A DNA stretch of 64,000 bases, from contig JACJWC010000006.1 in the NCBI GenBank assembly GCA_020637335.1, positions 62,001-126,000 of the forward strand, written 5' to 3'. The DNA comes from Acidobacteriota bacterium (GTDB lineage Bacteria > Acidobacteriota > Holophagae > Acanthopleuribacterales > Acanthopleuribacteraceae). Shown here in pieces: positions 29,427 through 37,509 of this stretch. The notes beneath the pieces were generated by a model, which saw only the letters and a list, made by a program, of their open reading frames with translations, was not told where the DNA came from and ran no database searches. The position numbers were made by a program, and so were the translations under genes. Positions within the stretch are counted from its first letter, which is position 1. Each line of letters starts with the position of its first letter.

Positions 29427-30596
29427 ATGCAAGCTCCCCCTCGACGTTTTCTGATTACCGCATCACCTCGCGAACTCCCTTCGGCTCAGCAATTCTGGGA
29501 GTTAGGACGAGAATTGGGAAAAGCCGGAAACGAAATATTAATCATCGTTCAGGGCTTGGATTCAGAGCAGCAGCCTCAAGAATGGGAAGGTTGCACCGTA
29601 CTCGCTTGGCCCTCTCCCCGTCCTACGCGACTGGCGGATGCTTTCTTCCTCTGGCGAATCCTCAAACAATTTAAGCCCGACGTAATTGTTGCCAATTTTG
29701 CTCCCGTTAATTTGTGCATGACCCTGGGTTGGCTGGCCCGTGTCCCTACGCGAATCGCTTGGTATCGAACATTGATGGCCCAAATCCACATGGATTCAAG
29801 CCATGTGAAATGGAAACGCCATTTCCTGAGATTCAGAAAAAGTTTGGTTTATCGATTCGCAACACAACTGGTTGCGGTTTCTCAAAAGGGCAAACAAGAA
29901 CTGTTGGCGCTTTTTAAGGTTCCCGATCACAAAATAAAAATCATCCACACCTGTCGCATTGATCCCAAACCTCAGTATGGCCTGGCAAAACCCAGCGGGT
30001 CTCCGCTAAAAATCATTTGTGTGGGAAGGCTCCACAAGAGCAAAGGCCAGGACGTTTTACTCCGCGCTGTGGGTGATGCGTGTCAGCGCTTGGAACCAAA
30101 TTCGATCCAGGTTACTTTGGTGGGGGATGGGCCAGCAAAAGCTACCTTAATGGATTGGGTGGCTGAAAACCATCTCGCCCAGGAGATCCATTTCACGGGG
30201 TCTATTCCCCATGAATGCGTATTGCAACGGCTCGCCCAATCGGACTTGGCCGTTTTTCCCATCCGTGAAGATGCTGGACCCGGTGTTCTGGTCGAGGCTT
30301 CAGCAATGGGCCTACCCATCATCGCTACCCGATTCGAGGCGGGTCTTGATTTACATGGGAACCATTCTGGCATTGTGTGGGTCGAGCAGGAAGATAGCCT
30401 GGCTATTTCAGAGGAAATCACAAAGATTCTGGAAGAACCCGACCGTTTAGCGATTATGGGTCAAGCTTCACGGTCCCGATTTGAAGAAAAGTTCGATATG
30501 CGTTCCTGGGTAGAGCGAGTTTTTAACCTATTACTAGATCAGAGGGAATCGCCTCTTCAGGAAAGTGAAATCGTTAAAGTTTCGGAGCAAAAATGA
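29427..30596 (+). CDS. Family 4 (GT-B) glycosyltransferase
   Basis: About 389 residues. N-terminal acceptor domain with a Rossmann-like start (FLITASPRELPSAQQFWELG), then the GT4 core: IICVGRLHKSKGQDVLLRAV, VTLVGDGPAKATL, FTGSIPHECV and the EX7E-like nucleotide-sugar segment GPGVLVEASAMGLPIIATRFE. It transfers a sugar, probably to a cell-surface glycan. I use ATG 29427; a TTG three codons earlier is possible. It is overlapped by the GT75-like gene downstream (ATGA), so both may build the same glycan. Confidence 0.85.
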   Translation: MQAPPRRFLITASPRELPSAQQFWELGRELGKAGNEILIIVQGLDSEQQPQEWEGCTVLAWPSPRPTRLADAFFLWRILKQFKPDVIVANFAPVNLCMTLGWLARVPTRIAWYRTLMAQIHMDSSHVKWKRHFLRFRKSLVYRFATQLVAVSQKGKQELLALFKVPDHKIKIIHTCRIDPKPQYGLAKPSGSPLKIICVGRLHKSKGQDVLLRAVGDACQRLEPNSIQVTLVGDGPAKATLMDWVAENHLAQEIHFTGSIPHECVLQRLAQSDLAVFPIREDAGPGVLVEASAMGLPIIATRFEAGLDLHGNHSGIVWVEQEDSLAISEEITKILEEPDRLAIMGQASRSRFEEKFDMRSWVERVFNLLLDQRESPLQESEIVKVSEQK

Positions 30597-31672
30597 TTGT
30601 TATCATCCCCAGTAACCGCTGGGTTCAGCTAGATTATTTGCAGCCATTAATTGAGTCAGGAGCGCGTTTCTTGGTAGTCGATGATAGCGAAGGCTCCATA
30701 CGCATCGACCATCCCCAATTCGAAGTCTTTAATTGGTCAGATCGAAAAAAGCACTTGGGAAAATTGGACGACGGCTTCCCGCGGAGAAATGGCGCCTGCA
30801 GAAACTTCGGGTTTTACCTGGCTTGGCACCGGGCCGAACCCAACGAAATAATCATTGCCCTGGACGATGACTGTAAAATTGAAACGCCCGATTTTGCTCA
30901 AAAAGTGGAGTGCGTTTTAACTCAGCCGGCAACCATCCAGGTTGAAACGAATGTGCTGCATTGGAACATTCTCGATTGTTATGCAGATATTGAGGATAAC
31001 GTTTTTCCTCGGGGTTTCCCCTATTCTCATCGAGGCCTTGTAACCCCGAGCCAATTTCGGACCTTCCACGGGAAACCGGCCAAGTTTTGTTTGGGACTTT
31101 GGCAAGAAGTATTTGATATAAACGCCATCGATAAAATCCAAGGCCCCAATTATCGCTACCCCAATTCCAAACTCAAATATCCATCCGTGGCAGTCCCTCC
31201 CGGCACGCTTATTTCCGTGTGTTCCATGAATATGCAATTCCGTTCCGAATTGATCCCTGCCGTTTTTCAGTTCCCAATGAACTTTGAGGTCATGCCCGGT
31301 TGGGTCATTGATCGCTATGGCGATATTTGGGGAGGGTTCGTCCTCAAAACGTTGATGGATCGAATGGGCGATGGATTAGTCGTCGGTGAACCCATTATTC
31401 GTCACCTCAAAGAGGGCAATTTCCAACGCAATATGTGGCAAGAACACATCTGTCATCTCGTCAATGATGAGTTCATTCATCTGCTGCTTGAAGGGGCACA
31501 ACAACTCCAAAGTTGGACTTATTTGTCGATGTTGGCTGAGCTAGGGGAGTTCTGGAAATCCCGAACCGAAAGAGCATCTGCCTTATTAAAGCCCTATCTC
31601 CGCCATTTGACTTACGCGATCGATTGTTGGGTCCAGGCCTTGGATGGCGCATGCCGAAAAGACGGATTTTGA
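30593..31672 (+). CDS. GT75-like (reversibly glycosylated polypeptide/UDP-arabinopyranose mutase family) protein
   Basis: 359 residues. The acidic metal-sugar motif Asp91-Asp-Asp-Cys (IIALDDDCKIE) and the preceding RRNGACRNFGFYLAW are typical of the RGP/UAM family, better known from plants. Expected role: an intramolecular sugar mutase or retaining transfer for surface polysaccharide synthesis. No signal peptide or membrane helix. It is coupled by a 4-base overlap to the GT4 gene, which points to one glycan pathway. An ordinary GT2 (GT-A) glycosyltransferase is the main alternative. No clear terminator in the 135 bases after it. Confidence 0.7.
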   Translation: MIVIIPSNRWVQLDYLQPLIESGARFLVVDDSEGSIRIDHPQFEVFNWSDRKKHLGKLDDGFPRRNGACRNFGFYLAWHRAEPNEIIIALDDDCKIETPDFAQKVECVLTQPATIQVETNVLHWNILDCYADIEDNVFPRGFPYSHRGLVTPSQFRTFHGKPAKFCLGLWQEVFDINAIDKIQGPNYRYPNSKLKYPSVAVPPGTLISVCSMNMQFRSELIPAVFQFPMNFEVMPGWVIDRYGDIWGGFVLKTLMDRMGDGLVVGEPIIRHLKEGNFQRNMWQEHICHLVNDEFIHLLLEGAQQLQSWTYLSMLAELGEFWKSRTERASALLKPYLRHLTYAIDCWVQALDGACRKDGF

Positions 31673-31807
31673 CGTCAAATATTTTGAGTCTTTTCCCTGG
31701 CATTCCTAAACTTTTGAAAGAACGCCAGCGCTGGCTGCTAACTTGGCCAGTCCATGATTACTAAATTTTTCAAAAAACGTAATTTGCAAAACCGTTTGAA
31801 GGAACAT

Positions 31808-32872
31808 TCATCCATGTGCATAGGCCTGGCGTAGGTGTTGGTGGAAGTGGTGCAAGCCCGTTTCGCGAATGGGGCTGTAGCGCCCGCGTTCATAACTGCC
31901 CGACGCCAATCCGCGCTGAACCCACTCGCATATGCGGATGTCTTCGTCCTGAACCTCATCGCTAAAAGATTCGTCTTCCTCCATCAGTTTCTGCACTTCG
32001 GGTTTTGCCGGATCGCCGTAAAAATAGTCAAAGAGGACCCGACAAGATTGCGGGCCCGTCGGCTCGACCAAATTGACCTGCAAGCGGTTGGGCAGAATAT
32101 TCAGCATCATGTTGGGATAGAGAAAATAGTAAAACGCTTCACCCGCAGCATAGGGTCCACTGGAACCATCAATCGGTGAACACTGCAAGGAATGGTAGCC
32201 GCCCAGTTCCGTGCGATAGACCCGGTAATCCAAGACTTTTGAAAGGCCGGGATGGACATAGGGCAAGTGGTAACCTTCCAAATAGTTGTCCACATAGACT
32301 TTCCAATTACAGGCAATCGGATAAACAACCCGCCGATGAAAAGACAGATCCGCCAGTTGGAGTGGTTGGATGCGCTGGCTAATTCCTGCCACCAATTCGG
32401 CATGCGCAAAAGCAGGCTGGATGGCGACAAAGATCTGCCCGTCCCACAGCGCCACATCCAACGCTTTTAAGCGGAAATCCTCGGCATCGAAATTCTGGGC
32501 ACCGTTCATTTCGTTGGCGTTTTTGAGTTGACCGGATAAATCGTAGGTCCAGCCGTGGTACTTGCATTGGAAGGTTTTACTGCAGCCATCCGCATAGGCC
32601 AATGGCCCACCGCGGTGGCGACACACATTATGGAAGGCGCGAAAGCCATCTGCCTGACGCGAGACCAAAACGGATCGTCCGGCGACATCGCAGAGTTTGT
32701 ATTCATTTTCCTTTTGCCACTGGTGGACCGCACCCACCCATTGCCAAGTCCGAGGAAACAAATGCTGACGTTCCCACTCCAGGACAGCGGGCTCAACATA
32801 GAGCGACGCGGGTAAGGTGGATGCCCGCTCAATCGGTTCTTGGCTTAGGTCGTTGGCATCAATGTTTAGCAT
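31808..32872 (-). CDS. Rieske non-heme iron oxygenase, large subunit
   Basis: 354 residues. Rieske [2Fe-2S] ligands Cys84/His86 (NVCRHRGGPLAYADG) and Cys103/His106 (QCKYHGWTYD); mononuclear iron ligands in NYLEGYHLPYVHP. The pattern is closest to the glycine-betaine/choline-oxygenase-like branch (GbcA type), but the substrate is unknown. It is the last gene of the cco/hemN operon (6 bases after hemN). No reductase or ferredoxin partner gene is adjacent. An O2-consuming enzyme under an oxygen-limitation operon is unexpected and could mean a role in O2-dependent cofactor or lipid modification. Confidence 0.88.
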   Translation of the reverse strand: MLNIDANDLSQEPIERASTLPASLYVEPAVLEWERQHLFPRTWQWVGAVHQWQKENEYKLCDVAGRSVLVSRQADGFRAFHNVCRHRGGPLAYADGCSKTFQCKYHGWTYDLSGQLKNANEMNGAQNFDAEDFRLKALDVALWDGQIFVAIQPAFAHAELVAGISQRIQPLQLADLSFHRRVVYPIACNWKVYVDNYLEGYHLPYVHPGLSKVLDYRVYRTELGGYHSLQCSPIDGSSGPYAAGEAFYYFLYPNMMLNILPNRLQVNLVEPTGPQSCRVLFDYFYGDPAKPEVQKLMEEDESFSDEVQDEDIRICEWVQRGLASGSYERGRYSPIRETGLHHFHQHLRQAYAHG

Positions 32873-32878
32873 TGGCCA

Positions 32879-34240
32879 TCAGATGGTTTTGCTGTATTTG
32901 GCGGCGGCAATCGGTTCGACATAACGATCGAAGACCATGGCCACATTGCGAATCAACATTCGGCCCAGGAAGGTGATGCGGTAGCCGCCATCCATGCGGG
33001 TCAACAACCCGTCATCGGCCATATCCTCCAACTGTTCGCGTGCGCCAGGGAAATACTGATCAAAACCAGCACCCACCCGTTGTTCGATATCGGCAATCGA
33101 GAGCTTGAACTGGCACATCAGGTCGTTGATGATGCCGCGCCGGGTCAAATCGTCCGCATCCAATTCCAGGCCTTTCACGATCGGTAAGCGGCCTTCGCGG
33201 ACCATGGCCTCGTAAAGCGTAAGATCGGGCGTATTTTGCAAGTAGACCTTATCGTAGGTCGAAATCGAAGACATCCCGAACCCGATCATGGTCAGGCCGC
33301 CATTGGTCGAATAACCTTGAAAGTTGCGTTGCATCGATTCGTCCTTCATGGCGATCACTAGCGGATCGTCTGGTTTGGCGAAATGGTCCATGCCGACATA
33401 CTCATAGCCGTGTTGGTTCAGGTACTCGATAGCGAACTTGAGAATTTCCAATTTTTCATGCGGTTTGGGTAAGGTCTCGTCCTTGATCAGCTTCATGTGC
33501 GCCTTTTTCCACGGGATATGGGCGTAATTGAACAAGCTGATCCGGCTCGGATCCAAACTCATAACCTGATCCAATGTCTTGTTGAAACGCGTCATATTCT
33601 GATGGGGCAGCCCATACATGAGGTCGAAGTTGATTTTTTCCAGACCGGCCGAACGCAGTGCGCTAATCCGGTCCGCGACCAGCTCAAAAGGTTGGATCCG
33701 ATTCACAGCGGCTTGAACGATTGGATCAAAATCCTGCACGCCTAAGCTGACCCGATTAAAACCGGCGCGCACAATGGCTGTGACGTGCTCGTCGCTGATC
33801 TGTCGCGGATCAATCTCTACACTTTGTTCGACATCCGGCTCAAACGGGGCAAAATCGCGCAAGGCTGCAACGATTCGCTCCAATTGCGCGGGCGGCAGGT
33901 AGGTCGGCGTTCCGCCTCCAAAATGGACCTGACCAGCCGTGCGGCCTTTGCCCATTTCTGCGCCCACCAATTCGATTTCTTTTACCAAGAGGTCGACGTG
34001 ATCGTCCATTTTTGTGCGGTTGCGTTCAACCAACATCGTACAACCACAGTACCAACACAGCTTATGGCAGAACGGAATATGCACGTACAAGCTCAGCGGT
34101 TCTTTGCGCCGACCTTCCTCGCGAATCATCTGCTTGGCCCGATCCAGGGAAAAGCCCTCTTTAAACAAAACGGCCGTTGGATACGAGGTGTAACGCGGTC
34201 CCGGTTTGTTGTATTTCTCTATCAGGTCAAAATCGAACAT
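32879..34240 (-). CDS. hemN: Oxygen-independent coproporphyrinogen III dehydrogenase HemN
   Basis: 453 residues, radical SAM. The cluster motif is IPFCHKLCWYCGC (Cys58, Cys62, Cys65, plus the Cys67 characteristic of true HemN), followed by HFGGGTPTYL. Converts coproporphyrinogen III to protoporphyrinogen IX without O2. The start at 34240 (MFDFDLIEKYNKPGPRYTSYPTA) matches the family N-terminus; the longer in-frame reading to 34333 does not. It lies 7 bases after safE, inside the cbb3 operon, so heme supply and heme-copper oxidase assembly are co-expressed. Confidence 0.95.
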   Translation of the reverse strand: MFDFDLIEKYNKPGPRYTSYPTAVLFKEGFSLDRAKQMIREEGRRKEPLSLYVHIPFCHKLCWYCGCTMLVERNRTKMDDHVDLLVKEIELVGAEMGKGRTAGQVHFGGGTPTYLPPAQLERIVAALRDFAPFEPDVEQSVEIDPRQISDEHVTAIVRAGFNRVSLGVQDFDPIVQAAVNRIQPFELVADRISALRSAGLEKINFDLMYGLPHQNMTRFNKTLDQVMSLDPSRISLFNYAHIPWKKAHMKLIKDETLPKPHEKLEILKFAIEYLNQHGYEYVGMDHFAKPDDPLVIAMKDESMQRNFQGYSTNGGLTMIGFGMSSISTYDKVYLQNTPDLTLYEAMVREGRLPIVKGLELDADDLTRRGIINDLMCQFKLSIADIEQRVGAGFDQYFPGAREQLEDMADDGLLTRMDGGYRITFLGRMLIRNVAMVFDRYVEPIAAAKYSKTI

Positions 34241-34247
34241 GAAAACC

Positions 34248-34916
34248 TCATGGGCCCGGAAGGGGCAGGCAGGTGGCCGAACTTCCAAACGGAATGACCC
34301 ATTTCCCAGCCAGGGCGAGGAAGCCAAACACAATTAGAAAGACGGGCGTCACCAGCGCTAATTTTCCGCTGGTTTCCCTGCCCAATGTTTTCATTATAAG
34401 ACCAGAGCCCCAAAGCGCGGGAGTTGTTCCGGCCCAAAATGCCAACATAAAGGCCATGGCCACCCAAGGCGAACCGGTCGAACCGGAAGCCAAAACGAAG
34501 CCGTGCAAGTAGCCACAGGGAAGCAGACCGGAGAGCACACCCCAAGTCAGCGATGCCCAAGTGCCGCGAAACCAGGATTCGGGCAGATATTTTTGTAGGA
34601 ATTGCAGGCGCAACGCGGGTGGTTTGTTGCCACCTTTGATCAAAGCGTAAATACCCATCACCATCATGCCGGCGCCAAAAATCAGGACAAGGCCTTTCTG
34701 CCACTGCAAATGGGAAGCCCCGCGGGTAAGGCTCAACCCTAGACTTCCGGCCAAGCCACCCAACAGCACATAGGCCACAGCCCGTCCCAATTGGTAAAGG
34801 GCCATGCCGCGAACGCCCGCTTGGAAATGGTGCATGCCAACCAGGGGTCCACACATACCGACACAGTGGAAGCTGCCAGTGAACCCGGCAGCCAGTGCCC
34901 AAACCACCAAGGTCAT
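34248..34916 (-). CDS. SafE/TauE-like DsbD-family membrane protein of the cco locus
   Basis: 222 residues with six membrane helices. The start MTLVVWALAAGFTGSFHCVGMCGPLVG and the later WGVLSGLLPCGYLHG carry the two half-repeat Cys motifs typical of the cytochrome-biogenesis/urease-accessory-like (SafE) proteins often found next to ccoGHIS. Probably involved in copper or thiol delivery to the oxidase; the exact role is unproven. The start at 34916 overlaps the ccoH stop by four bases; a longer reading to 35018 is not supported. Confidence 0.85.
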   Translation of the reverse strand: MTLVVWALAAGFTGSFHCVGMCGPLVGMHHFQAGVRGMALYQLGRAVAYVLLGGLAGSLGLSLTRGASHLQWQKGLVLIFGAGMMVMGIYALIKGGNKPPALRLQFLQKYLPESWFRGTWASLTWGVLSGLLPCGYLHGFVLASGSTGSPWVAMAFMLAFWAGTTPALWGSGLIMKTLGRETSGKLALVTPVFLIVFGFLALAGKWVIPFGSSATCLPLPGP

Positions 34917-35350
34917 GGTACGTTGATTCGACCCGGCACCTGGAGTGAACCTCGCTCGTCCTGACTGGAAACCACATAGTTCCAGGCACCGGAACGGAGC
35001 GGCGCCGCGGCGGACCACCGGTTGGTCTCGGCCGAGTAGGTCAGATTGAGACGCTGGTCCTCTGATGAGGCATTGGGTCGGGTCAATTCAAGGACCACAG
35101 TTTGGAGTGCAGGCACTGGCGCTTGCTTGGCTTCAACCTGGACTTCCAATTGACCTGCCTGCCAAGACACCTGCCAGGAATAGGCATCGGCCCGCCGCAT
35201 GGCTTGGATATTTTCTTCGTATTTCAGTTCTTTGGCGTAATAGTCTGCGCTGGTCAATTCGTAATTTTTGTTTTTGACAATGAAGACAACGCCAATATGG
35301 AAAACCACTACAAAAAAGAGCAGTGAAAAAACTAACCATTTATAGTTCAT
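34913..35350 (-). CDS. ccoH: cbb3 oxidase assembly protein CcoH (FixH)
   Basis: 145 residues: one N-terminal membrane helix (WLVFSLLFFVVVFHIGVVFIV), then YYAKELKYEE and a periplasmic Ig-like domain. Required in other bacteria for maturation of the cbb3 oxidase. It overlaps ccoG by 11 bases upstream and safE by 4 downstream. Confidence 0.88.
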   Translation of the reverse strand: MNYKWLVFSLLFFVVVFHIGVVFIVKNKNYELTSADYYAKELKYEENIQAMRRADAYSWQVSWQAGQLEVQVEAKQAPVPALQTVVLELTRPNASSEDQRLNLTYSAETNRWSAAAPLRSGAWNYVVSSQDERGSLQVPGRINVP

Positions 35351-36728
35351 GTGCAGGTCCCAACAAGCTAATTTTAATTTCGTTTATCTGTTTGGAGCCG
35401 CTCCAAACTTGAATCGGCACGGTCCAGGTACCGCGACCCGGAAACAAATCGGGTGATACGGAGATGAAAAGTGAGCTGGTGGCGGTTTGTTGCGCGTCCA
35501 CCTGCCAGGGGCTGTGGGGTGAGACTAATTCAATCCCAGCTTCTGTCTTAAAGGTCAGAACAACCGGTTGAGCGGATTTATTAACCGCTTTCACTTGGAA
35601 GAGATTGGTGATTTTGTCCTGGGTTTGGGTGAAAGTGGTGCCTTTCGGGCGTAAAAAACGCACGATTACATCCGACTTGGCTGAGAAAAGGATGGCCCCA
35701 ACCGAAAAGGCCAGACCGAGGATCAGGCCATACAGGACGGTACGCGGACGAATGAATTTGCGGGCGCGCCCTTCCAACTCAGCAATAGAGGTATAGCGAA
35801 TCAAGCCCTTGGGTTTCTCGACTTTAGTCATGATCTCGTCGCAGGCGTCCATACAGGCCGTACAGTTGATGCATTCCATTTGCAAACCCATGCGGATATC
35901 GATGCCGGTTGGGCAAACGGCGACACAACGTTTACAGTCGATGCAATCGCCTTGGGTGCGTTCCTGGTTCTTGCGCAAAACGCCGCGCGGTTCCCCGCGG
36001 TTGGTATCGTAGCCAACAATCATGGATTCTTTATCGAGCAGTACGGATTGAAAGCGGCCGTACGGGCAGGCGATGATGCAGAACTGTTCACGGAACCAGG
36101 CGAAGTCTAAAAAGAACAGCGCATTAAAGAAGAGCATGAAGGTGAACCACGGCCAGTTTTGGGTTGGCGGCTGGAAGGTCATGTGCAGGACCTGATCGGT
36201 GCCGACGAAATAACACAGAACCGTGTTGGCAAAATGACTGGAGACAATCAGGAACAAAAACCATTTGGTCAATTTTTTGCGAATTTTTTCGCCGGTCCAA
36301 GGACCCTCATCTAATTTCTTGCGATGGGTTGCAGATCCTTCGACCCAAGTTTCAATCCGACGAAAGATGTGTTCCAAAAATACGGTTTGCGGACAGGCCC
36401 ATCCACACCATAAACGGCCCCACTGGGCAGTGATGAAGAAAATACTCACCACACTGCCCAGTGCAAAGAACCAAAAGATAAAGGTGTCTTGAGGCCATAG
36501 GGTAAACCCGAAAAAGGCGAATTTGCGCTCCGCAACATCCAGAAGAATGGTTTGATGACCGCCCACTTTTGTCCACGGCAGCAAAAAAAAGATCAGGATC
36601 AGGCAATAAGCTACCCAACGTCTTCTTTTCACCCAATCGCCATGAAACGCGGCGGGATACAGCCAAAAGCGTTTTCCGCGGTCACCAATCGTGGTGACTC
36701 TTTCTTTTACTGGTTTGAGACTGGACAT
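35340..36728 (-). CDS. ccoG: cbb3 oxidase accessory ferredoxin CcoG
   Basis: 462 residues. Several membrane helices, then two [4Fe-4S] motifs: CIDCKRCVAVCPTG and CINCTACMDACD; the C-terminal part is an Ig-like periplasmic domain. CcoG is linked to Cu(II) reduction for CuB insertion in proteobacteria. Position between ccoP and ccoH is the canonical ccoNOQP-GHIS arrangement with ccoI/S moved to the front here. Normal length. Confidence 0.95.
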   Translation of the reverse strand: MSSLKPVKERVTTIGDRGKRFWLYPAAFHGDWVKRRRWVAYCLILIFFLLPWTKVGGHQTILLDVAERKFAFFGFTLWPQDTFIFWFFALGSVVSIFFITAQWGRLWCGWACPQTVFLEHIFRRIETWVEGSATHRKKLDEGPWTGEKIRKKLTKWFLFLIVSSHFANTVLCYFVGTDQVLHMTFQPPTQNWPWFTFMLFFNALFFLDFAWFREQFCIIACPYGRFQSVLLDKESMIVGYDTNRGEPRGVLRKNQERTQGDCIDCKRCVAVCPTGIDIRMGLQMECINCTACMDACDEIMTKVEKPKGLIRYTSIAELEGRARKFIRPRTVLYGLILGLAFSVGAILFSAKSDVIVRFLRPKGTTFTQTQDKITNLFQVKAVNKSAQPVVLTFKTEAGIELVSPHSPWQVDAQQTATSSLFISVSPDLFPGRGTWTVPIQVWSGSKQINEIKISLLGPAHEL

Positions 36729-37316
36729 TTAGGGCGTTTCCTCCGCGATGAACTCGCCATTCTGATTGACTTTTTGGCCTTGCGGTTCCTTGGCCGTGGC
36801 CGGCGTGGTGCCGCGCAGCGAATGAACGTAGAAAGCCAAATTCTCGATTTGGGTGGGTTTGAGTGAGGTTTTCCAACTAATCATGCCCTTCTCGGGCACG
36901 CCTTCGTTAATCACATTGACCAAATTTTCAAATGTACCACCATGGATATAGTAGTCATCGGTGAAGTTGGGTCCAATGCCACCACCACCATCGGCCGCAT
37001 GGCATGGCGAACAGAAGGTGATGAAATCGGCTTTGGCCGATTCCTGCCAACCGCCGGCTTCATACTTTTCAGCCAAGCTGGGTCCCGCTGGCGCCATTTC
37101 GGCTTCGGCCTGACGTTTTTCGGCTATGGCTTTATTTTCGGCCTCCCACGCTGCCGCCGGTAATTTTTCCGGGTGCATAAAGTGGTAATAGGGAACGTAA
37201 AACACAGCCAGTGCAATCGTGACATAGAAAATGCCTAACCACCAGCCAGGTAAGGGGTTATCGTGTTCTTCGATCCCGTCGAAAGTGTGTTTGGTTTCGT
37301 TGAGTTGATCAGACAT
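36729..37316 (-). CDS. ccoP: cbb3 oxidase subunit CcoP, single-heme form
   Basis: 195 residues. An N-terminal membrane helix (WWLGIFYVTIALAVFYVPYY) after a short cytosolic segment, a charged linker and one cytochrome c domain with CSPCH (Cys102, Cys105, His106) and the axial Met region KGMISWK. Usual CcoP proteins have about 300 residues and two hemes c; this one lacks one domain. It overlaps ccoQ by 8 bases and abuts ccoG. Electron entry may therefore depend on the CcoO heme and an external cytochrome. Confidence 0.92.
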   Translation of the reverse strand: MSDQLNETKHTFDGIEEHDNPLPGWWLGIFYVTIALAVFYVPYYHFMHPEKLPAAAWEAENKAIAEKRQAEAEMAPAGPSLAEKYEAGGWQESAKADFITFCSPCHAADGGGGIGPNFTDDYYIHGGTFENLVNVINEGVPEKGMISWKTSLKPTQIENLAFYVHSLRGTTPATAKEPQGQKVNQNGEFIAEETP

Positions 37317-37500
37317 GATGCCCTTCCTTCTCTTCTTGGGTTTCGTTTTCTAAGGCCATATGGGCCATGTAGGAATAATGAGTGGCGCTCCTTTTGCGGA
37401 ACGCCCAGACAACCGTTGCCAGGAACACAATCAAAAAAATGACCATGGAGGCTTCGGCCCAAATAGCGTAGTTTCCTTGTGAAATCAGTGTTTTCAGCAC
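37309..37500 (-). CDS. ccoQ: cbb3 oxidase small subunit CcoQ
   Basis: 63 residues with one membrane helix (MVIFLIVFLATVVWAF), then a charged tail. Position between ccoNO and ccoP and the size fit CcoQ/FixQ, which stabilises the oxidase complex. The overlap with ccoP is 8 bases. Confidence 0.85.
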   Translation of the reverse strand: MLKTLISQGNYAIWAEASMVIFLIVFLATVVWAFRKRSATHYSYMAHMALENETQEEKEGHHV

Positions 37501-37509
37501 GTTGGCCTC

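Noticed and set aside
31727..31738. Perfect 12-base palindrome GCCAGCGCTGGC between convergent genes as terminator
   Set aside because: No T-run on either side and no loop; could be chance or a weak protein site.
34222..34989. 255-codon minus-strand frame over the safE gene
   Set aside because: Same strand, other frame, Arg/Gly/Trp-rich; safE has clear membrane helices and family motifs.
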